Shown: positions 1 through 5,282 of the stretch, piece after piece
Layout: each line of letters opens with the position of its first letter
Numbering within the stretch: the stretch's first letter is position 1
Assembly (NCBI GenBank): GCA_021159825.1
Contig: JAGHDR010000138.1
Location: forward strand, 1 to 5,320
Source: Deltaproteobacteria bacterium
GTDB lineage: Bacteria; Desulfobacterota; DSM-4660; Desulfatiglandales; Desulfatiglandaceae
DNA length: 5,320 nucleotides
Direction of reading: 5' to 3'
The notes under the pieces: model-generated
What the model was told of the DNA's origin: nothing
Seen by the model: the letters and a program-made list of their open reading frames with translations, nothing else
Databases searched by the model: none
Made by a program: the position numbers and the translations under genes

Positions 1-348
1 CTGTGCGCACTGAACCGCTTCGAGCCGCTCTATCAACTGATCAAACAGGTATTCCCGGATGCGTCCATAGAAAGACCCTGCGTCGAGATTTTTCATATAC
101 TGAAAGCTGAGCAAAATGGGGATATAGGCTGGATCATTTGCCAGGTGTTTGCAAACCCCTTCAAAGAATGTGGTCTTTCCGCTCTGTCTCGGGGCGAATA
201 TGGAGAAGTAACGGCCGAGATCAACCATTGATTTGATATCCTGCCCCTTCGTGTTGGACACATTTTCCATCTCAACATGATAAGCGCTGCCGGGGTCGAC
301 TATGCCGGCGTCTTCAAAAAACCGTTTTGGTTTTTTATACCTGGTCAT
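1..348 (-). CDS. AAA-like ATPase, N-terminal fragment (cut by window edge)
   Basis: The minus strand encodes 116 residues starting MTRYKKPKRFFEDAG and running off the window edge without a stop. The segment at residues 50-60 (IFAPRQSGKTT) is a P-loop. It has the APRQ(S/T)GKTT form typical of a large family of bacterial AAA-like ATPases, in which the first Gly of the Walker A is replaced. The preceding 'KRFFxxAG' opening is also characteristic of that family. Residues 74-110 (AYIPILLSF, then a helical stretch) fit the segment after the Walker A strand. Members usually continue several hundred residues further, with Walker B and often a C-terminal nuclease-like domain, but none of that is visible here. 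The start at 348 is chosen because GGAGG lies 6 nt upstream. An in-frame ATG at 381 would add 11 residues but has no comparable site. A perfect TTGACA hexamer sits at 400-405 on the same strand, but I see no matching -10 box. The family call is fairly sure; the biological role is unknown. Confidence 0.8.
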   Translation of the reverse strand, partial: MTRYKKPKRFFEDAGIVDPGSAYHVEMENVSNTKGQDIKSMVDLGRYFSIFAPRQSGKTTFFEGVCKHLANDPAYIPILLSFQYMKNLDAGSFYGRIREYLFDQLIERLEAVQCAQ

Positions 349-354
349 CAACAG

Positions 355-359
355 CCTCC
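355..359 (-). promoter_or_regulatory. Ribosome binding site of the ATPase gene
   Basis: GGAGG on the minus strand lies 6 nt upstream of the ATG at 348. It decides the start in favour of 348 over the in-frame ATG at 381. Confidence 0.7.
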
Positions 360-611
360 GATATCTATCTTCAATCCCCATTCGGGCTTGTCATACCCCT
401 GTCAAAAAGATTCCTGCATTTATGGGCTGGTTTTCCGTTGAATGTTTGTATGCCGATGGGGAGGTTCCTCACTCTCGGAACTCACTCAAAACGACGGTTT
501 GACCACGAACTATACGGATAGATTGCATGATGCTTTGAAAAAGTACCGAAATACAACTCGAACATCAAGAGAAAAGAAACCGCAACATCGGGTCAGGGTA
601 ACAGCGTGGCG

Positions 612-649
612 GCCGGACCAAACTATGTCGGGGTTTCTCCAATTCCGGC
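612..649. repeat. Imperfect inverted repeat in the gene-free interval
   Basis: GCCGGA (612-617) pairs with TCCGGC (644-649). Nested inside, AAAC (620-623) pairs with GTTT (633-636). Together they could form a bulged hairpin with a loop of about 9 nt. No T-run follows on either strand, so it does not look like an intrinsic terminator. Its function is unknown and chance is possible. Confidence 0.35.
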
Positions 650-659
650 ATCGCTTAGC

Positions 660-680
660 AAAAAGGGCCGGGGCCGTTTT
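660..680 (-). terminator. Possible intrinsic terminator downstream of methyltransferase/antitoxin remnant
   Basis: Read on the minus strand, an A-tract is followed by GGCC-CC-GGCC and then a run of five T residues. The whole is a near-palindrome with one mismatch between the GC core and the A/T arms. It lies about 36 nt past the last stop (716) of the minus-strand unit, which suits a terminator. The GC stem is short, only 3-4 pairs with a tight loop, so the call is tentative. Confidence 0.35.
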
Positions 681-715
681 GTTAAGGGATTGTGCTCAAA
701 ATAGGGCATCCTTCA

Positions 716-1111
716 TTAAAAAATCAGTTTCACCCCTGCCATCATTTCAGCCTGCCACTTTTTCTCCCGTATAACCGTAAGGACATCAAACCGCCTCGTA
801 GACAGTGCCTCTTTTTTCTCTGATCTCGAAAGCGTTGCGGCTGTGTTGGTTCCTATGGAAACTCCCTGGAAAGATCGGCTGTTATGCTGCGAATAATGGT
901 GCTTTTTTACATGCTTGAGGTTAATTTTTTTCCTAGCATGCCATAAATCATAATGATTTTGCATGATTAACCAGCTCTCGGGACTGCGGCCCAGCGACTT
1001 CGATAAGCGTAGGGCCATTCCAGGTGAAATATTGCTTTCACCATTTAACAGGCGATTAAAAGTTGATGGCGACACACCTTCCTCAGGCTTTCCATGAAAC
1101 CGCCATCTCAA
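716..1111 (-). pseudogene. HigA-type antitoxin remnant, 5'-truncated with run-on 3' end
   Basis: The frame opens with TTG at 1111 and gives 131 residues. Residues 12-68 (about 908-1078) match the C-terminal half of HigA/VapI-type antitoxins: VSPSTFNRLLNGES is the HTH recognition helix, followed by ISPGMALRLSKSLGRSPESWL and then MQNHYDLWHARKKINLKHVKK. The N-terminal part of the family, including HTH helices 1-2 (normally about 30 residues ending in a LSQxxLAxxLG-like segment), is missing because the methyltransferase coding sequence occupies that position. After residue 68 the frame runs on for about 63 residues of unrecognised sequence ending GVKLIF, whereas the family normally stops near there. 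No HigB/RelE-type toxin is seen on either side. A decayed gene is the best reading. The TTG overlaps the upstream TGA (TTGA), so coupled translation of a short protein cannot be excluded, but an incomplete HTH would probably not bind DNA normally. Confidence 0.65.
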
Positions 1112-1659
1112 GCGGATTTTCTAAGAACTGCGGTACGTCCAAAAAAGATCTTGCAACTTTCCTCCAAAACCAGTCCCGATGTTTCAATCTGAGCGATGCA
1201 CTTATCAAACTCCTTTTTTGAAACATGGAAAGGCGGCTCAACCATCATGAATCGGCCATCCACCGATAGGCTCTCCGTCACCTGATCCATAAGCCGATCC
1301 GGATCAGGCACCTCGTGAACCATATAAAAAGCCAGAATAAATTGGGCCTTTACATGCAGGTTCAAATCGTTTTTAAGCGCAAGATGCGGCTCAATCCTGT
1401 TTTCAATCCCCCTCTTTTTCGCCCTTTTCATCACAACATCCAGCATCTTCTGCTGGATATCCAACGCCACCACCTTTCCGGAGCTCCCCACCAGACGGGC
1501 CAGCCCCATGCTGTTAAACCCCAAGCCGCATCCCAGATCCACCACCGTCATGTCCGGTCTAACGTATTTCCCGAAAAGTTTTTCAGGATTGTGAACCAGC
1601 AGTCTCAATCGATGGTCAAAGGTATACGCCAACCACCAGGGACAAACATGAACATCCAT
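1108..1659 (-). CDS. Class I SAM-dependent methyltransferase
   Basis: This is a complete 183-residue protein with the Rossmann-type methyltransferase fold in order. Motif I is VVDLGCGLGFNS (39-50), which binds AdoMet. Motif II has an acidic residue in VVALDIQ (D67), contacting the ribose. The motif IV region is LAFYMVHEVPDP (109-120). A late strand, GRFMMVEPPFHVSKKEF (135-151), follows, and the protein ends in a short hydrophobic strand (AVLRK). The N-terminus CPWWLAYTFDHRLRLLVHNPEK is a conserved feature, as I recall, of a subgroup common in anaerobic bacteria and archaea. The substrate is not known and small molecules are as likely as macromolecules. The ATG at 1659 has a GGGGGAG Shine-Dalgarno sequence about 10 nt upstream. 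The length fits Methyltransf_11/25-type proteins. Its stop overlaps the TTG of the antitoxin remnant, and it is divergent from the RsmF cluster, with about 138 bp between the start codons. Confidence 0.85.
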   Translation of the reverse strand: MDVHVCPWWLAYTFDHRLRLLVHNPEKLFGKYVRPDMTVVDLGCGLGFNSMGLARLVGSSGKVVALDIQQKMLDVVMKRAKKRGIENRIEPHLALKNDLNLHVKAQFILAFYMVHEVPDPDRLMDQVTESLSVDGRFMMVEPPFHVSKKEFDKCIAQIETSGLVLEESCKIFFGRTAVLRKSA

Positions 1660-1777
1660 ATTACTGAATCTCCCCCTACGAACTTTAAAAGATCATGCTC
1701 GAAACTTCATTGTTTTTTACAACATTTTTCTGGAATTATCAAACAATATAACCTTTGAAATCCCAGCTCGGTGACAC

Positions 1778-1797
1778 TGTCCAATTGAGAATTGACA
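1778..1797 (+). repeat. Inverted repeat abutting the RsmF-like start codon
   Basis: TGTCCAATT (1778-1786) is followed by GAG and then AATTGACA (1790-1797). The arms are complementary except for one extra C, and the right arm touches the ATG at 1798. The hairpin would hold the only Shine-Dalgarno-like bases (GAGA, 1787-1790) in its loop, so an effect on translation is conceivable. A second small palindrome, GACA-C-TGTC (1773-1781), overlaps its left edge. It may instead be a remnant of a common TGTCAATT-type intergenic repeat. Confidence 0.4.
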
Positions 1798-2772
1798 ATG
1801 AAAATAGAAAAACCTAAGATTGCCGCAACGTTTAATGCGGATGATTTTAACCCGAGGATTATCAGTCCTGTGAACACTGCTTTTGAAATCTACAAACACA
1901 TTATCCCGGACTTCTCTCTTTTTCAGGAAAGCCTGACAAAACCTTTTCCCGTTCATCTGCGAATGAATCGCCTCTTGGCGCAGCCTTCGAAAGTGGTTTC
2001 CGCCCTGAGGAAAAAGGGCATTGTGATGACGCGGGTCTGCCGGGAACACGATACCCTTTATGTTGCCGAGGATCTCCCCTATCCCGGAAATCTGTTGGAA
2101 TATTTCCTGGGGCATATTCACCCGCAGGCCATGACATCAGCGCTCGCGGCCATGGCGCTACAACCCCAAAAACATGCCCTTGTCCTTGACATGTGTGCGG
2201 CGCCGGGTGGAAAAAGCGCTCACCTGGCGGACTTGATGGAAAACACGGGGTTCATGGTCTGTAACGATCTCTACGCGAATCGTCAAGTATCTCTGGGGCA
2301 TACCCTTTCCAGGCTGGGGGTGCAAAATTCGGTGGTGACCGGGTATCAGGCACAGGAATTCCCGTTGCGCCAACCGTTTGATTATATTCTGGCGGATGTT
2401 CCGTGCTCCTGCGAAGGCAGATTCAGAGAAACATCGGAAATCACCCAATATCGGGAAACCAGAAGAAAAGCGCAGCTCCCTGATATTCAGAAAAAGATAA
2501 TCTTACGCGGATTTGATCTTCTGAAAGATAATGGAGAAATGCTGTACGCTACCTGCACCTACAACCCGGCGGAAAATGAATCGGTGGTCAATTTCCTGTT
2601 AAACGAAAGAGATGCGGATCTCTTGCCCATTCATCTGGGAATCGTTTTTGAACCGGGATTAACGGAATGGAACAATGAAAAATACGACAAACGCCTTACA
2701 GGAGCAGCCCGGCTTTACCCCCACCATGTCAATTCGGTGGGCTTCTTCATGGCCAGAATTGGCCGGAAATGA
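1798..2772 (+). CDS. RsmF/NOL1-NOP2-Sun family RNA m5C methyltransferase (catalytic part)
   Basis: This is a 324-residue AdoMet-dependent RNA cytosine-5 methyltransferase. Residues 36-110 form the N-terminal RNA-binding lead-in with the RMNRLLAQP strand. Motif I is LDMCAAPGGKSAHL (130-143). The motif II region is CNDLYANR (155-162). Motif IV is ADVPCSCEGRF (199-209), with the Pro-Cys at 202-203. Motif VI is ATCTYNPAENESVV (251-264), with Cys253. In this family the motif VI cysteine attacks C6 of cytosine and the motif IV cysteine helps release the product. The C-terminal signature ARLYPHHVNSVGFFMARI (304-321) is typical of RsmF-like members. Motif IV reads PCSCEG instead of the common PCSGxG. 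The ATG at 1798 is preferred; a TTG two codons upstream (1792) is possible. The Shine-Dalgarno signal is weak (GAGA, 7 nt upstream). Full-length RsmF carries a further PUA-like C-terminal region; here that region is encoded by the next, overlapping frame. The target, rRNA or tRNA, cannot be read from sequence. Confidence 0.88.
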   Translation: MKIEKPKIAATFNADDFNPRIISPVNTAFEIYKHIIPDFSLFQESLTKPFPVHLRMNRLLAQPSKVVSALRKKGIVMTRVCREHDTLYVAEDLPYPGNLLEYFLGHIHPQAMTSALAAMALQPQKHALVLDMCAAPGGKSAHLADLMENTGFMVCNDLYANRQVSLGHTLSRLGVQNSVVTGYQAQEFPLRQPFDYILADVPCSCEGRFRETSEITQYRETRRKAQLPDIQKKIILRGFDLLKDNGEMLYATCTYNPAENESVVNFLLNERDADLLPIHLGIVFEPGLTEWNNEKYDKRLTGAARLYPHHVNSVGFFMARIGRK

Positions 2773-3217
2773 CAGCAGGCGGGCAGTTTTAACCTATCTG
2801 CTGGAACGGTTCGGGATCCCGTCGGCGATCCTTGACGAATACTATCTCTTTGAAAGAAAGAAGGGATGGTTTATACTGGGCAAATCCGAGCAGGTGAAGA
2901 ATGGGGCACACCTCAAGGTTTCGAAAGTCGGGCTCAGGGCGTTTCGAAAGGTCGGTCAGTTTATAAAACCCACAACCCGTTTCATCCAGGCTTTCGGCCG
3001 CTTTGCCACGAAGAATATCTTCCAAATGGACATGACACAATTTAAAACATTGGTCCTGACAGGCGAAATTCCCGTTGATCCGGTGCTGGAGAAAGGGTAT
3101 GTCATCCTCACACTGGCGGATGATCGCATCCTGGGTCTCGGCTTTTATATCCATGGCGCCATCCGTTCCCAACTTCCCAGAAAAGAAATTAGAGAAAGCA
3201 TGTTGGAATCATTTTAA
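2726..3217 (+). CDS. RsmF-type C-terminal PUA-like RNA-binding protein
   Basis: The product is about 163 residues. It resembles the C-terminal region of E. coli RsmF (PUA-like domain) rather than any enzyme. Residues 28-60 (LLERFGIPSAILDEYYLFERKKGWFIL) begin the domain. The segment VKNGAHLKVSKVGLRAFR follows, where RsmF has VRFSRLGIKLAE. Next is IFQMDMTQFKTLVLTGEIP and then the PUA-type strands GYVILTLADDRILGLGFYIHGAIRSQLPRKEIRES, which parallel RsmF's [28 protein letters not shown]. It probably contacts the RNA substrate for the methyltransferase encoded just upstream. The start is uncertain: ATG 2726 is chosen, but ATG 2675 and TTG 2759 are in frame, and none has a proper Shine-Dalgarno sequence (an AGGAG at 2700-2704 is 21 nt from 2726). 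It overlaps the methyltransferase in the +1 frame, and a frameshift could fuse the two. The stop lies 17 nt before the next gene. Confidence 0.75.
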   Translation: MSIRWASSWPELAGNDSRRAVLTYLLERFGIPSAILDEYYLFERKKGWFILGKSEQVKNGAHLKVSKVGLRAFRKVGQFIKPTTRFIQAFGRFATKNIFQMDMTQFKTLVLTGEIPVDPVLEKGYVILTLADDRILGLGFYIHGAIRSQLPRKEIRESMLESF

Positions 3218-3234
3218 ACTTAGGAGAATAATTT

Positions 3235-4434
3235 ATGCTAACAAAAAAGCAGATGGATATGTACGCCGATGTTCTGCTGTGGGGACTCAAAAAAGCCCGA
3301 ACCGAAACCTTTAAAAAAGGGGACGTGGTCATGGTACAGTTTGATCTCCCAGCGGTGGAACTGGCCGAGTTTCTTCATGGAAAGCTCCTGGACATGGGGG
3401 TTCATGTGGTGATGCGTTCGGGTAAAACAACGATCATGGAGCATGATTTTTATGAAAAATCAGATGAAAAACAACTGGTTTTCAGGGGATCGTGGGACGA
3501 GGAACTCTTTAAGAACCTCAACGGCAGGATCTTTCTCCATGGCCCCACGTCCTTAACACACCTGGCCGATATCGACCCCCGGCGAATCGGCAAGGTGGCC
3601 GTGGCCATGAAGCCTCTAAGGGACATCATGCGAAAGCGTGAGGAGCAGGGAAAGCTGGGGTGGACCCTCTGCGTGGTTCCCACCGACGAATTGGCCCGGC
3701 AAGCCAAATTGACCCTTGAACAATACACAGAGCAGATCATCAAAGCCTGCTATCTGGATCAACCAGACCCGGTCAAGGCCGGGGAGACCGTTTACAACGA
3801 CGCCCTGGATATCAAAAAATGGATGAACGACATGGATGTTCAATATTACCATGTGGCATCCGACAACATCGATCTTAAAATCACGCCGGGGGATCAACGG
3901 AAATGGATCGGTATCTCCGGGCATAACATCCCCAGCTTTGAACTCTTCATCTCCCCCGACTGGCACGGCACACAGGGAACTTACTATGCCAACCAGCCTT
4001 CTTTCAGGAGCGGGAACTATGTGGAAGGGGTGAACCTGACGTTCCATGAGGGCGTGGTAACCGAAATCACAGCCGAGAAAGGGGAATCCTTCACCGAGAA
4101 GCAATTGAACATGGATGAAGGGGCCCGGCGCGTGGGCGAGTTTTCTCTGACGGATAAGCGGTTCTCGAAAATCGACCGGTTCATGGCCAGTACCCTCTAT
4201 GATGAAAACTTCGGCGGAAACAGCGGCAACTGTTACCTGGCCGTGGGCGCTTCATACTCGGACACCTATGACGGCGATCCGTCCACCCTCACGGAAGAAG
4301 CAAAAGAACGTCTGGGATTCAACGATCCCGCCCTTCATTGGGACCTGGTGAATACCGAGCCCAAAACCGTCACCGCCCATTTAAAATCCGGGAAAAGCAT
4401 TGTGGTCTACGAAGACGGCATGTTTAAATGTTGA
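3235..4434 (+). CDS. M29-family metalloaminopeptidase (AmpS/PepS-like)
   Basis: This 399-residue protein has the expected length for peptidase family M29, dimeric cytoplasmic aminopeptidases with a two-metal site. The N-terminal half (1-210) carries the family's FKKGDVVMVQFDLPAVELAEFL opening. The C-terminal half carries the metal site. Glu236 (NIPSFELFISP) and Glu302 (RRVGEFSLTD) align with the two glutamate ligands. LYDENFGGNSGNCYLAVGASY (321-341) contains the conserved LxDEN and the Tyr341 site. ALHWD (366-370) supplies His368 and Asp370. The usual motif is N-x-x-HLALG or NTHLAVG, but here the ligand histidine position is Tyr334 (codon TAC at 4234-4236; CAC would be His). Apart from that the protein looks intact, so activity may be altered in metal preference or lost. 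The start is firm: AGGAG at 3222-3226, 8 nt before ATG. Placement 17 nt after the PUA gene suggests a shared transcript. Confidence 0.9.
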   Translation: MLTKKQMDMYADVLLWGLKKARTETFKKGDVVMVQFDLPAVELAEFLHGKLLDMGVHVVMRSGKTTIMEHDFYEKSDEKQLVFRGSWDEELFKNLNGRIFLHGPTSLTHLADIDPRRIGKVAVAMKPLRDIMRKREEQGKLGWTLCVVPTDELARQAKLTLEQYTEQIIKACYLDQPDPVKAGETVYNDALDIKKWMNDMDVQYYHVASDNIDLKITPGDQRKWIGISGHNIPSFELFISPDWHGTQGTYYANQPSFRSGNYVEGVNLTFHEGVVTEITAEKGESFTEKQLNMDEGARRVGEFSLTDKRFSKIDRFMASTLYDENFGGNSGNCYLAVGASYSDTYDGDPSTLTEEAKERLGFNDPALHWDLVNTEPKTVTAHLKSGKSIVVYEDGMFKC

Positions 4435-4446
4435 GGGAAACCTTCG

Positions 4447-4461
4447 GTTGTCAGTTGTCAG
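4447..4461 (+). repeat. Two tandem heptamers GTTGTCA between aminopeptidase and nuclease genes
   Basis: GTTGTCA occurs twice head to tail (4447-4453 and 4454-4460), followed by a G that would begin a third unit. It fills much of the 40-bp gap before the nuclease gene and ends about 14 nt before its ATG. It resembles the short tandem heptamer repeats known from several bacterial genomes. Two copies alone could be chance. Confidence 0.5.
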
Positions 4462-4474
4462 AAGAAAGAGATCT

Positions 4475-5224
4475 ATGCTGGAACAAACCTTTATTCACAT
4501 AGCGGGGATCGGCCCGAAAACGGAACAGAAACTCTGGGACCGGGAAATTCACAGATGGCAGGATTTTTTGCAACATAAAAAACCTGTTTTATCCCCGACA
4601 AAAGACCGTTCGATCCGTCGGGATCTGGAAGCTTCCCTGGCGCACCGGGACGATATCGGTTTTTTTAATGACAGACTGCCGGCAGGGGAAAAGTGGCGTC
4701 TTTTTGATAAATTCAAACATCGTGCCGTTTACCTGGACATTGAAACCAGTGGCTATGACCCATGGAACAACGACATCACCGTCATCGGACTTTACGACGG
4801 CACCCAGGTCCAGACCTTCGTGAACGGAAAAAATCTCGACGCATTTGAAGTAGCAGTGGCTGACTATGATCTCGTGATTACATTTAACGGCGCCTGCTTT
4901 GACCTCCCCTTTATCCAGCGCAGTGTTCCGGGGATTTCACTGCCAAAGGGGCATATCGACCTTCGATTTGTACTGAAAAAACTGGGTCATGAGGGGGGGC
5001 TCAAGAAAATTGAACGGAATCTCAGCATCGCCCGAAGCGATGAAATTGACGGGGTGGACGGACTTGAAGCGGTCCGGCTCTGGCACAGATACCGGAAGGG
5101 GGATGAGAAAGCGCTGAAAACCCTTATCAGCTATAACAATGCGGACATTGTGAACCTGGAACCTTTGATGGAGCTGGCGTATGATAAGATGAAATCAAGG
5201 GTTTTTGCTAAAGAGCAAATATGA
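4475..5224 (+). CDS. YprB-like RNase H-fold 3'-5' exonuclease with N-terminal HhH-like segment
   Basis: This 249-residue protein carries the three exonuclease motifs of the DEDD superfamily in the YprB/RNase_H_2 arrangement. Exo I is VYLDIETSGYD (85-95; Asp88, Glu90). Exo II is LVITFNGACFDLPFI (133-147; Asp143). Exo III is ISYNNADIVNLEPL (218-231; Tyr220, Asp224), the DEDDy type. HIDLRFVLKK (160-169) is also typical of the family. All expected acidic residues are present, so it is probably an active metal-dependent nuclease on RNA or DNA; the substrate is unknown. Residues 5-32 (FIHIAGIGPKTEQKLWDREIHRWQDFL) resemble a helix-hairpin-helix, with the GIGPKTEQKL turn likely contacting nucleic acid. 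The ATG at 4475 is chosen: it follows AAAGAG (4465-4470) and begins at this segment. An in-frame ATG at 4400 would lie inside the aminopeptidase gene and add 25 residues unlike the family. It is likely co-transcribed with the genes upstream. Confidence 0.85.
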   Translation: MLEQTFIHIAGIGPKTEQKLWDREIHRWQDFLQHKKPVLSPTKDRSIRRDLEASLAHRDDIGFFNDRLPAGEKWRLFDKFKHRAVYLDIETSGYDPWNNDITVIGLYDGTQVQTFVNGKNLDAFEVAVADYDLVITFNGACFDLPFIQRSVPGISLPKGHIDLRFVLKKLGHEGGLKKIERNLSIARSDEIDGVDGLEAVRLWHRYRKGDEKALKTLISYNNADIVNLEPLMELAYDKMKSRVFAKEQI

Positions 5225-5265
5225 AAGGGATCAAACAAATCGGGATCGAAACATTAAGGTATACG

Positions 5266-5280
5266 TTCCCATTTCGGGAA
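5266..5280. repeat. Small inverted repeat in the convergent gap
   Basis: TTCCC (5266-5270) and GGGAA (5276-5280) form a 5-bp stem with loop ATTTC. It lies between the nuclease stop and the putative stop of a minus-strand gene, where a shared terminator would be expected. There is no good T-run on either strand, and an alternative pairing (ATTTC with GAAAT) competes, so this is only suggestive. Confidence 0.25.
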
Positions 5281-5282
5281 AT

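Larger units (their letters stand above)
349..715. other. Gene-free interval, possibly degraded sequence
   Basis: This stretch of about 370 bp holds no convincing gene on either strand. Plus-strand frames crossing it (for example 442-774) give Arg/Ser/Thr-rich, low-complexity translations with no recognisable motif. Minus-strand frames are broken every 20-30 codons. One minus-strand fragment near 480-540 (MQSIRIVRGQTVVLSEF) looks faintly protein-like but ends quickly. Together with the truncated antitoxin next door, the interval may be decayed accessory DNA. The only structures seen are the inverted repeat at 612-649 and the GC-rich palindrome at 660-680, listed separately. Confidence 0.5.

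Noticed and set aside
480..540. Minus-strand fragment MQSIRIVRGQTVVLSEF, faintly like the start of an ORF6N/KilA-N-type phage protein
   Set aside because: Fewer than 20 residues before a stop, and no continuation in other frames that I could recognise.
442..774. 110-codon plus-strand open frame across the gene-free interval
   Set aside because: The translation is Arg/Ser/Thr-rich without a recognisable motif, it lacks a clear ribosome binding site, and its 3' part runs antisense to the tail of the antitoxin remnant.
1725..1752. Possible promoter for the RsmF cluster: TATAAC (1747-1752) with TTTTTC 16 nt upstream
   Set aside because: The -10 is fair but the -35 is poor, and the region is AT-rich, so such hexamers are expected by chance. 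Not strong enough to annotate.
1315..1758. 147-codon plus-strand frame
   Set aside because: Antisense shadow of the methyltransferase, which has clear AdoMet-binding motifs on the minus strand. The shadow is His/Gln/Pro-rich with no domain.
3616..4104. 162-codon minus-strand frame
   Set aside because: Shadow of the M29 aminopeptidase gene. No motif of its own and no ribosome binding site noticed.
4400..4474. Upstream ATG (4400) extension of the YprB-like gene
   Set aside because: It would overlap the end of the aminopeptidase gene, adds residues unlike the family, and includes translated GTTGTCA repeat. The ATG at 4475 starts directly at the HhH-like segment.
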